Part shown: positions 8,460 to 17,093 of the stretch, one piece after another | Numbering within the stretch: the first letter of the stretch is position 1 | How the letters are laid out: each line of letters opens with the position of its first letter | DNA from: STC-74 sp031423995 | Lineage (GTDB): Bacteria > Patescibacteriota > Gracilibacteria > BD1-5 > UBA2023 | Reading direction: 5' to 3' | Assembly: GCA_031423995.1 (NCBI GenBank) | Contig: JANPGO010000102.1 | Coordinates: forward strand, 1 to 19,090 | Length of the DNA: 19,090 nucleotides | The notes under the pieces: generated by a model | The model's database searches: none | What the model was told of the DNA's origin: nothing | Seen by the model: the letters and a program-made list of their open reading frames with translations, nothing else | Translations under genes and position numbers: made by a program

Positions 8460-9059
8460 ATGTCATTAAATATTCTATCTTATAGTCGTGTTTGAGAGTG
8501 ATGAGATAGTATTGTATATCGTAGAGGTAATTCAGGTACTGCCTTGAAAGTTTATGAGCCACATATTTTTCGTAATACGATCGAGTGCTATCATTGGCTT
8601 CATAAATGGTATGCAACTCATAAGCCTACCCCATTTAGACCTTGGGAGAACACGAGTCAATTATTTGAATCTGACAGAGAAATATTATTTCGATGAAAAA
8701 CAGTTGCGTGACTTGTTTGTAAAATTTTAGCCCTCAACTCACATGAGGTTTATTTTGGGTACGTCAATATATATGGATCACCAAGGGTCATCTCTCGAGT
8801 ACAGTTCATAGAATGAGTCACTCTTAAATGAGAATGAGTAGTTCATGCTGACCCACTCATAAAAGAAATAGAAAGGCGACTGCGTCATACTGGTATTCCT
8901 ATTTGAGAATGACTATGAGCTTTTAAAATAAGCCCAGTCAATGTAAAGGTAATTTCTTTCAGAGAAGGTATTCTTGAGGTTTTAATAACTGATCTTGGTT
9001 CAAATATACCCATTAGTATGGCTTGAAAAATTGACAAATTTTGAAGACCTATTCCCTAA
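8460..9059 (+). CDS. Protein-kinase-like orphan protein
   Basis: The frame from ATG 8460 to TAA 9057-9059 gives 199 residues with about a dozen TGA = Gly codons. The N-terminus looks like a kinase N-lobe: SRVGEGGDSIVYRR (residues 9-22) resembles a glycine-rich nucleotide loop, and GTALKVY (26-32) places Lys30 like the VAIK lysine. All three loop glycines (VGEGGD) are TGA codons. Near the C-terminus, SPVNVKV (159-164) followed by LITDLGSNI (175-183) resembles the catalytic-loop Asn strand and a DFG-type metal motif (D178). The HRD aspartate is not seen at its expected place, and the protein is short, with little C-lobe. It may be a degenerate kinase, an atypical one, or only a look-alike. No membrane segment. 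Codon use is AT-rich compared with rimO and murF. Confidence 0.6.
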
Positions 9060-9148
9060 GCATCTCTACAAACTCTTTCTCAGTTTTGCATGCTTATTTC
9101 CATATTTTCGGAATGAACGAATCAACTGTGAAAACTGGAATCGTTCTT

Positions 9149-10531
9149 CTAGAAATAGTTATCACTCCAGTCGTTCTGAAAGACGATCACATCTCAGGAT
9201 TCGAGGAGAGCTCAGAGACTCGAATGTGCTGTCTGTGTATCTGGATAGATGATGATATGATCCTCAGGATACCGTACTGACCTCAGTCCTTCATGGATCG
9301 AGCGAGTAGCGACTGAGTCGATGAGTAGGACTCGATCGACAACCGGAGCGAGGAGTGTTCCGATCTCGAAGTGGATATTATGAGACTTTCCTCCGAGTTC
9401 TACGAGCCCAGGTGTCAGGTAGAGTCTCCTATGATTGGCTGTGTGTTCGAGGAGTCGGATCGTCGAGCGGACTCATTCGATATTGCCATTGTATGAGTCG
9501 TCGATCACCCAGACATTCGATGTCGGATTGTAGATCGGTTGGAGCCTATGCTCTACCGGCTGGATCTCCCGGATTGCAGCGAGGATGTCGGATGACTCCA
9601 TACCGAGGTATCGAGCGACTTCATACGCCATGATGATCGGATGGGCGCTATGATCAGCGAGAAGTGTAGTCGAGAATGATGCATCATCATAGCGGAAAGC
9701 GATCCCTCCAAAATCAGATGTATATTCGATCTGTTCAGGAAAAGCGGGTTCGATGATCTTCCCATGAAGTGTATTCTGCCGTTCTCTGAGTCACTCTCTC
9801 ACGAAGTCATTCGTCGTATCGAGGATCATGAGTCATGAGTCGCTGATAGATTCAGGAAGTTCGAACTTCGTTGCGATGATGGCCTCGATACTCCCGAATC
9901 GCTCGAGGTGTTGATAGGTGATACCCGTCAGGAGAGCAATATCAGGAGAGACAAGTTCACAGAGTTCACGGATATTTCCACGGGTATAGGCACCCATCTC
10001 GACGATGAATATCTGATGCTCAGGGGTTAATCTCTTTTCTATAGTATCTGCTACTCCGAGAGGAGTATTTTTGTTCCCTTCAGTTGTGAGGACATGGTAT
10101 TTTTTCGCGAGTATGGTTTCGAGGATCTCCTTCTGTGATGTCTTTCCATAGCTTCAGGTAATCCCGATGACAGTGAGATTCTTTCGAGAGGATTGGAGTT
10201 TCTCCTTTGCATGTGCGATGATCCTGCGCTTCAGAACCATATCCATCGGAGAGAGAATTCCGTGCGCTATGGTGAGGATGAATGGATAGAGGATGAAGGA
10301 AACGAGTATTGAAAGAAAAAAAGCAATAAGTCCCATCGAGAAATATACAGGGAGAATAATTCCCAAAAAAAGTATACTACTCAGGACAAAGAGTGCTCGG
10401 GCCTTCATCGTCCAGACGAGTTCCTGCCGATCGCCTCACCGTATCCAATACCTTGGATGCGTATAGATGAAGGTGAGAAATCGCCGAGCATCATAGAGTT
10501 CGAGCTGATATGCAGTGAGGAGGTGGAGCAT
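9149..10531 (-). CDS. MurF-like Mur ligase with N-terminal membrane segment
   Basis: Mur ligases use ATP to join amino acids or peptides to UDP-MurNAc precursors; MurF adds D-Ala-D-Ala. Seen: 460 residues. Residues about 44-90 form two or three hydrophobic helices with few charges. The ATP-binding loop GITGSYGKTSQKEIL is at 123-137; its central Gly126 is a TGA codon. The central domain has IVEMGAYTRGNIRELCEL and TGITYQHLERFGS with the metal-binding His and nearby Glu. The C-terminal domain has EHRLQPIY and VIDDSYNGNIEGVRSTIRLL (TGA-coded Gly), characteristic of MurF. The usual UDP-sugar-binding N-terminal domain is not evident; a membrane segment takes its place. It lies last in the ddl-hydrolase-murF unit, 1 nt after the hydrolase stop, which supports a D-Ala-D-Ala-adding role. 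Another amide ligase acting on a lipid-linked wall precursor is possible. Confidence 0.85.
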
Positions 10532-10532
10532 G

Positions 10533-11282
10533 TTAGTGGTGAAAGGCTAATATAGTATTAAGTACTTCTTCAGGAAATTCATCATAGACGAAGTGTGTGC
10601 CTGTATCAAATACTCTCAGTGTTGATCATGGTATTTTCATCTGCATAAGTTCTCAGTCAGAGATTGGTGTAGCTGTATCGAGGGCTCACCAGATGAGGAG
10701 TGTCGGGCATACGATATTCTCGAGAAGTGGTTCGAGGTCTTCACGGATTACTTTGCGGAAAACCGCTCGAAGTGACCCAGCACTTCTATAATCATCTGAG
10801 CCAAATCGTTCACGAAGCACGGGTCGAAGTGACGAAATACCAGGAATTCAGAGGAGGAGATTCGCGCCTGATATGAGTATCTTTCGAGCGGAAGATATCT
10901 TTGGGAGGATTCATGCAGATCCGATGAGGATGAGCTTATGTAATCATGAGAGTTTTCTCGAAGCGAGCACGATCCCAATCCGTCCACCGAAAGAATGTCC
11001 GATAATGATATATTTCTCTATTCATTTTTTCTCGAGAAATGATACTATAAAGTTTGCATAGTCTTGTACTCACCAGACTCCACTTGGATCAGGAGTAGAT
11101 CAGAATCCTGGGAAATCGATCCCAAAAAAAGGAATACATTTTTTCTCAAGAAGAGAATAGAGCTTCTGGAATGCTTCCTTCGATTGTCACCAACCATGGA
11201 GAAATATGAGCGGAATTCCTTCTCAGAATGATTCGATATAACAGCAGGGAAGTCACGATACAAGGAGAGTTTTTGTTATCAT
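10533..11282 (-). CDS. Alpha/beta-hydrolase between ddl and murF
   Basis: This is a canonical small alpha/beta-hydrolase of 249 residues. The oxyanion-hole motif LIFLHGWGQS is at 25-34, DFPGFGST at 56-63, the nucleophile elbow IIGHSFGGR at 93-101 (Ser97), the acid Asp202 in LLIWGALDTATP and the base His230 in GTHFVYDEFP. Glycines at HGWG, GFGS, SGLH and WGAL are TGA codons. No signal peptide or membrane segment, so it is probably cytoplasmic. The ATG overlaps the ddl stop by one base (TAATG) and the stop precedes the murF start by one base, so it should be translated together with two D-Ala-D-Ala enzymes. Substrate unknown; an esterase, thioesterase or peptidase role in precursor metabolism is an inference from position only. 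Confidence 0.92.
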
Positions 11283-12421
11283 TATTTCATGAAGGAGATG
11301 GTATGATCGAGGATATTCGACTTGAAGTCGATATGAACATTTCTTCGTTCATTCTGCACAATGGCGCTCTGTATGAGCCCCTTGAGGAAGTCTCTCTGCT
11401 TGATGCCTGAGGCTTCCCAGAGATGGAGCTGGAGGGCTCAGGGAATGGGATTAATCTCATTCACGTAGAGTTCGTTATTCTCCTGATCATAGAGCCAATC
11501 TACACGTGGAGCTCATCCGAGCCTGAATATCTGAAAAAGCTCCTTCGTCATGGATTGAATCTTCTCGGTAATATCATCGGGAATCTCGGCTGGAATCTTG
11601 AGTCGTTTCTTGTTTCCTGACATACTTCATCCACCTTCATCACTGACGATATACTTTGCCTCGAAGCTCAGGAATTCAGCATTCGGGATCGGCTGTTCGA
11701 CGAGACTCGTCACGATCGCTCCATCGATCTCTGCCACTGCACAATTGAGTTCTATCGGATTCACAACTCACTCCTCGATGATCACCGTATTAGAGAAGTG
11801 TTCTGCGACTTCGATCGCCTCGGTGAGTCATTGCACATCGGTAACTCGAGATATACCGATCGAGGATCCGAGATTGTATGGTTTCACGAAGAGCGGATAT
11901 CGGAGCTCTTTTTCGATGATTTTCGTATCCGATTCGCCTCGTTTGTAGACGAGATATTTCGTGATCGGGAATCCGTGTGCACGAAATATCTCCTTCGAAA
12001 TACACTTATCGAGTGTCATACTCCCACCGAGAATCCCTGGTCAGACATAGGGGACTCGCAGAAGCTCACAGAGTCACTGGATCGAGCCATCTTCGCCACC
12101 CAGACCATGGATGATATGGAATGCGACATCGATTGTGAGGAGTTCTTTCTTCGAAAATACTCAGGAATTTCTCTTTTCTAAGTGCATCTTCTGGTCTGAG
12201 GAGGAGAGATTGAGGAGGATCTCATGACCAGGTTTGAGATTTTTGAGATTCTTGAGATTCATATAGCTCGGATCACTATACCAACTTCATTCGCGGGTGA
12301 TATAGATCGGTACAATTTCGTATTCTGGAATACGAGCGAGCCACTTCATGACCACATAGGCACTGGTGATCGAGACATCATGTTCGGCAGATCGAGATCA
12401 GAAAAATATTCAGATTTTCAT
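11282..12421 (-). CDS. ddl: D-alanine--D-alanine ligase
   Basis: Ddl is the cytoplasmic ATP-grasp ligase that makes the D-Ala-D-Ala dipeptide for the peptidoglycan stem peptide. Seen: 379 residues. FFGSRSAEHDVS is at 6-17, HGLGGEDGSIQGLCELLRVPYVGPG at 105-129, the ATP-grasp strand LFVKPYNLGSSIG at 177-189, VIIEEGV at 213-219, APRVDWL at 304-310 and the metal site NEINPIPG at 321-328. At least eleven conserved or near-conserved glycines are TGA codons, including Gly4, Gly8, the QG and VG of the GEDG block, and Gly328 of NEINPIPG. It heads a three-gene unit with the hydrolase and the MurF-like ligase. Upstream is a 148-bp divergent region shared with the lamin-tail gene; no strong -35/-10 pair is seen on this strand. 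Confidence 0.96.
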
Positions 12422-12520
12422 ACTTTTTTAGAGAAAATATTGCCCCGAATACGAGGACTATTCGCGATGAGTATAGAAAGAAACCATGAGAAATCAATGA
12501 GAATTTTCCTCAAAATTCCA

Positions 12521-12548
12521 CTTGAAATTTCCTTAAACTCAGTACAAT
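12521..12548 (+). promoter_or_regulatory. Putative promoter of the lamin-tail gene
   Basis: TTGAAA at 12521-12526 and TACAAT at 12543-12548 are separated by 16 bp. The expected start point is about 15 nt before the ATG at 12570, giving a very short leader without a Shine-Dalgarno sequence. Confidence 0.45.
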
Positions 12549-12569
12549 AAAGAAATCATTTTTCGAAAT

Positions 12570-15293
12570 ATGAGTCACGCACTCTTCGTTTTGCTTTTCT
12601 TGATCTGCTTTTTCCCACTCGAGCTATTTGCTTCTGTGGGATTTTTTTCGCTTTTGCCGAATCCGAGCGGGGATGATACACTTAGGGAGTATATCGAGAT
12701 CAGGAATACGGGATGCATGGACATTGACCTTCAATGATATGGTATCACGGATGCAAGTGGGAAGAAGTACGTATTTCCTTCGTGACAAATGATTGCCTCT
12801 CATACGACAGTCCATCTGGAGTATGCGACGACGAAAATCCCTCTGAATAACTCCTGAGATGAAAGTGTGACACTCAGGGATGGTTCGTGAAATATCGTTG
12901 ACTCGAAGCAATACTCTGGGACACAGAAAGATGATGTGGTGATCAGTTATTCCCTCGTAGACGATACCTGTTCTGTAATTCCTCCAGATATTGGCTCTGG
13001 TGGCTCAACAGGAACAGGATCAACAGGAACAGGATCAACAGAAACAGGATCAACAGGAACAGGATCAACAGGAACAGGATCAACAGAAACAGGATCAACA
13101 GAAACAGGATCAATAGGAACAGGATCAACAGGAACAGGATCAACAGAAACAGGATCAACAGAAACAGGATCAATAGGAACAGGATCAATAGGAACAGGAT
13201 CAACAGAAACAGGATCAATAGGAACAGGATCAACAGGAACAGGATCAACAGGAACAGGATCAATAGGAACAGGATCAATAGGAACAGGATCAACAGGAAC
13301 AGGATCAACAGGAACAGGATCAATAGGAACAGGATCAACAGGAACAGGTACAAGTTCTGGTTCGATATCTGGTACTGGAACTATTGGATCTGGAAATACG
13401 TGAACAGGGTTCACAGGGAGCGGCTGATCAGTGGGTACTGGATCAGTCAGTACTGGGTCAGTAAATACGGGGAGTGGTATATCAGGGACATGAGGATCTA
13501 CTGGATCGGGGATGACCACTTCATGATCCGTCTCGTCTCCACCATTTCTCCTCCTCTCACTCCAATATGATGATACCGATGGGAATAGGAAGATTGATAC
13601 ACTCATCATCGAGTATTCACTCGAGTTATCAGGGTCGATAGATGTGAATACTCTCTGAATATTTTCGAGATCAGGATGACTCGCAACGACCAAAATCGAT
13701 ACAGCGACAGGGTATGTTCAGAGTGCAGTATTCTCTGGAAGATACCTGATCTTGAGGATCGTCGAACAGGATCTCGAGAAAGATATTCTCCATATCACGA
13801 ATACTACCTCGAGTGATTTGAGGCTGAAGACGCTTGGGAATATGCGATTTACCTCTACCTATGGTCAGACACCTCCTGATTTTTTCCTCACGAGTTCATT
13901 CTCGAACTATCAGAATGTTTCAAGAATTGGATTGAACAATTCGGGTACATGATGAGTGAGTGTTTCCCAGACATGAAATATTACGGACTCTTGAATTTTT
14001 CTCTTTCCAGAAATTATTCCTACCCTTCAGTCCCCGACGAATGCAACTCTTTCGGGAACGATATTTCTTTGCAATCGAGCGAATATCGACTGTCGAGTCA
14101 ACCTCACTCTTGATCCCATATTTACTGGATGATTCCTGTCTCGAGACTATCTTTGCAATATTTCCACTGGGTGACTCCTCCTCTCGACCTGCAATCCAGG
14201 AACCCTCTATTTTCGCTCAGATGGAAGTATCACACTCATACTGAGAGAGAAAGCACATACAGGAAATCTCGTCGAGAAACTCTATGCTGTCCAATTTATC
14301 TGAACTCCAGTCTCATCATCTGCTCAAAGTGTCTCAATCCTTGATATGAATCCTCCGGTCATCATCCTCGAACTCGATAAGCTGACGAAAGATCACTATG
14401 AACAAATCAATGATAGTGAATTCAACTGTTACATGCTGACCTGTAGTGTCAATCTCACTGCAGAACGATCCTATGATCCCGAAGGTTCAAAGCTTCAATT
14501 TCTTTGGATGTATGATATGCAAAATATTACGAGCAATTCTCGGGATCCAGGAACACATACATTCTCTCTCGGAGATCATGAGATCTGGCTTCGTGTGATC
14601 GATGCAAGTGGGAATTTCTCCTCTATTCGATACAAGATCCATGTACTCTGACCAAGACAGAAGGAAGATGCATTTCCTTCTGAAAAAAAGAAAAAAGCTT
14701 CATCTCAGAAGAAGGTAGTTTTGAGTGAAAATATTTCTCTCCAAAAAACTGTCATCAAGAAAATAAACATGGCATTCTTCTCACCGCCAGAAATCTTTCT
14801 TCAAGGACAGACAGAAATCGGATGAGACAATACATTCCGCTGTCATACAACGAAAACAACCTGTCAGATCAATCTCACAATAACAGGATCCAGTTCTGAA
14901 TACCAGTATGAATGGATCCTCTCAGATGGGAGCGTGTATCGTGGCAAGAATCCAAAGTCTTGGAAGCTTCCTCTTGGGAGATATACTTTTGAATTGAAGG
15001 TATATAAAAAATCGGAGAAAGTGCCATATTTTACACGATTGTATTCACTGATCGCAGAGAAGTCTCTTCGAGTGAAGCATATCAAGAAGATCACCCATAA
15101 AAAATCAAAAAAACAGAAAAAGATAATTCGCCTTTCTCTCATTCCTGAGGTACACGCGACTGAAACCACTGCCACATCATCGGATGATTGAGGGAATACT
15201 TCACTCTATTTTCTTTTTGGTCTTTTTGGGGTAATCTTCTTCTCACGGAGGATGATTTGAGAAAAACTTGAACCACAAAGAGCTCATGTATAA
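12570..15293 (+). CDS. Large secreted lamin-tail-domain protein with GSxxT repeats, PKD-like modules and C-terminal anchor
   Basis: One frame of 907 residues runs from ATG 12570 to TAA 15291, joined through many TGA codons. Residues 1-21 are a signal peptide (hydrophobic core, then LELFA|S). Residues about 22-125 resemble a lamin tail domain: EYIEIRNTG, DLQGYGITDASGKKYVFPSG, SVTLRDGSGNIVDS. Residues 145-259 are 23 five-residue repeats (GSTGT, GSTET, GSIGT), followed by another Gly/Thr/Ser-rich stretch to about 320. The rest holds three Ig/PKD-like modules, each starting with a cysteine pair before a conserved NL: CNRANIDCRVNL, CYMLTCSVNL and CHTTKTTCQINL. A basic linker (KKITHKKSKKQKK) precedes a final hydrophobic helix, SLYFLFGLFGVIFF, ended by SRR, which looks like a membrane anchor or sorting tail. 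It is probably an exported cell-surface protein, role unknown. It stands alone, divergent from ddl and followed by a terminator at 15604. Confidence 0.85.
13002..13346 (+). repeat. Tandem array of 23 x 15-bp repeats
   Basis: The unit is GGATCAACAGGAACA with only two variable points: ACA/ATA in codon 3 (Thr/Ile) and GGA/GAA in codon 4 (Gly/Glu). By order the units are TG TG TE TG TG TE TE IG TG TE TE IG IG TE IG TG TG IG IG TG TG IG TG. Blocks such as TE-TE-IG and IG-IG-TG-TG recur, pointing to unequal exchange or slippage of multi-unit segments. The 15-bp period keeps the gene in frame whatever the copy number. Confidence 0.97.
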
Positions 15294-15379
15294 CATATTC
15301 TATTCGAGAGTATTGTCTCTTCTTTCTTTTTCTCTTGCGAGAATGATGGATACATTTTTCGTTCAGAAACAAAGTCAAT

Positions 15380-15634
15380 ATATTTTCCCTTGCATAGAAG
15401 CCAAAATGGATATACTGACTCTAGATTCTCTCCTTTCTCGTGCATCTGGTCGGTATTTTTCTCTACAATTTATACCGCTTCCTAGGGCGGATGCCATAGT
15501 CTCCTATGGAGTCCGATCCGCTGTTATCTATGTGGGCAGTACCTATATAGATCTCATTGCAACCAGGGATAAAATAAGATTCATAACGGTCAAGAGAGAC
15601 TCCAAAAAAACCTCCTATTCAGTAGGAGTTTTTT
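15380..15634 (+). ncRNA. Candidate structured RNA or long 3' UTR ending in a terminator
   Basis: No convincing gene is present between 15294 and 15604. The stretch contains CGGTAT/ATACCG (15451-15456/15472-15477) and a longer two-part hairpin: GCGGAT/ATCCGC (15487-15492/15516-15521) enclosing CCATAG/CTATGG (15494-15499/15504-15509) around a TCTC loop. A terminator hairpin follows at 15604-15634. This could be an independent small RNA or the structured 3' UTR of the lamin-tail mRNA. No known RNA family (tmRNA, RNase P, SRP RNA) is recognisable to me. The 5' limit is arbitrary. Confidence 0.25.
15604..15634. terminator. Bidirectional Rho-independent terminator
   Basis: Stem CTCCTA (15612-15617) and TAGGAG (15623-15628) with loop TTCAG is flanked by seven A (15604-15610) and six T (15629-15634). 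It therefore works as a U-tract terminator in both directions: for the lamin-tail gene or a small RNA from the left, and for the flippase/membrane-protein genes from the right. Confidence 0.85.
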
Positions 15635-15765
15635 CGTGTGAAGTTTGTTTTGGAAAGTAGTCAGAATAGAGTATTTGAATTTGAATAATTCCAGTGTAAT
15701 GTTCACTCTGAACAGAGAGATAGCCGTACACCCATTGTGGGTGAGAATTCAGGTTTCGATATCTT

Positions 15766-15795
15766 GGATCCTTCACTGCGTTCAGGATGACGACA
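15766..15795 (-). repeat. Fragment of a dispersed GTCATCCTGA-type repeat
   Basis: On the minus strand this reads GTCATCCTGAACGCAGTGAAGGATCC in two pieces: GTCATCCTGAACG, then CAGTGAAGGATCC. It matches one end of the element inside the flippase (GTCATCCTGAGGAACGAAGGATC). Sequences of this kind are scattered in many bacterial genomes and give spurious peptides such as VILNAVKDP, which this copy also does. The other end of the element is not evident here. Nearby, CACCCA/TGGGTG (15729-15743) forms a small hairpin. The remaining sequence from 15661 to 15884 shows nothing else. Confidence 0.6.
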
Positions 15796-15884
15796 ATAGA
15801 AGCATGCAATATTGATGAGATTCATTCACTATAAAACTCTTATCCCTGAATGATACAGAATGAGTTATCCAATGATAAAAAGTG

Positions 15885-17036
15885 CTATTTCTCCTCTTGC
15901 GAGTAGCTGTAGTGAACCTCTTCGGTTTGATTCTTTTTTTCTTGGTATGCAGCATGTGTTCTTCCAGCAAATCCGAAAATTCTAAAAAGAATATTGATTC
16001 CTGGGATTGCACTCCCGAGATCTGATCCAGTCATGACGAGCATGTGTACGATCGGGAAGAGGAGAAAGGGAAGATAGTTACTCGAACTTCATCGAAAGTA
16101 TATGAGGACTCAGGTAATGAGGGTGATGAGGAGTCAAGCAATGATTGACCTCCTATATTCTCGATACTGCTCGATCCAGAGTGATGGGAGTGTGAAGAGA
16201 TTCCAAAATGGCACACCGATGAGGCCAGCAGGCATGAAGTAGGGATTTGATGGCGGCACTTTTTCTGAAGTTTGTTCAAGTTCCTCTATATAGAGTTCAT
16301 GATAATTTCTTTTTCCTGATCCACCGAATGCGATACGGATGAACTCTCGAATACTGAGGATGAGTGCGAAAAAATGTGCTTCCCATTCGCGGTATGAAGG
16401 GATTTTCTCTATTCATGCAGTGCCAATAAATGAAGATCTGAGAAAGATATTGACTGCAAGAACGACAAATAACAGTACAGCAATTCAGCCAACGAGTGTG
16501 ATGATCATTCCTCATTCTGAAGAGAAGATGTTCGAGAGAAGTATTACGAAAAAGAGTGTTGATCCGATGATCCGACCGCGAGTTGTGAGAGGGTGTGGAT
16601 ATCGCTCTGCAATATAAATCCCCAGAAGTGGTATCATACTCGCAACGACTCGAACTTTTTCTTCCTCGGTTTCTATCGCATGACTCGTAGTATTTGTCTG
16701 GAAATCAGTATGAAGGAGCTGTTCATTCGAATCTTCGCTGAGACCGTGGTAGGCTCTATAGGCACCACGTAAAAGGAGAAGGATCATGACCGTCGAGAGG
16801 ATACTGAGCACAATATTTTGTGCCTGAAATCCCATGATCGAGAATGTGAGCCAACTCTTGAGGAAAAATATATAGACTGCATACGCAACTCCAGCAAGAC
16901 TGATGATTAGACTTGATCTCAGTGCATGTCCTCTCACGAATTGAGAACTGAGCGGTGTTCCTTTTTTCGCAACCAGAAAAAGTGGTCCGAGGAAAAAATA
17001 GCTGATAGTGGCATTGATGCGAGACTGTTCATCCAT
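15885..17036 (-). CDS. Multi-pass membrane protein of unknown function
   Basis: The frame from ATG 17036 to TAG 15887-15885 is 383 residues with TGA-coded glycines (SSEGG, VGGI, TAGI, IAGL, ITGV, FRGS). Hydrophobic segments lie at about 33-58, 65-92, 128-140, 153-170, 176-195, 218-232, 297-312 and 318-335, separated by polar loops. One loop carries a Glu-rich stretch before VRVVASMIPLLGIYIAERYP. The SMIPLLGIYIAERYPHP segment resembles the repeated short membrane motif of small DUF4870-type proteins, but I cannot assign a family. The C-terminus is hydrophilic (HAAYQEKKNQTEEVHYSYSQEEK). It lies 57 bases after the flippase gene on the same strand, so the two may be co-transcribed and linked to envelope polysaccharide export. 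A bidirectional terminator lies about 250 bases downstream. Confidence 0.85.
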
Positions 17037-17093
17037 GGAAAAATGTGTTATCGATCTGAGTATAACAGAACTCTCTCAAATCTCCAAAAAAAC

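Noticed and set aside
13002..13346. CRISPR-like repeat array
   Set aside because: Units are contiguous 15-mers without spacers, in frame in a coding gene, and no cas genes are nearby.
12947..13693. 248-residue minus-strand open frame rich in VDPVPIDP, and a second minus frame of LLILF repeats
   Set aside because: Both are antisense shadows of the 15-bp array: a unit length divisible by three with no stop in any frame keeps all frames open. The sense frame has the signal peptide, lamin-tail and PKD-like modules and the anchor.
15268..15660. Plus-strand frame of 130 codons after the lamin-tail gene
   Set aside because: It overlaps the lamin-tail end, runs through a strong terminator hairpin, contains no TGA codon although true genes here are full of them, and shows no recognisable motif.
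15615..15809. Minus-strand open frame with the peptide VILNAVKDP
   Set aside because: The peptide is the well-known spurious translation of the dispersed GTCATCCTGA-type repeat, and the frame runs across the bidirectional terminator.
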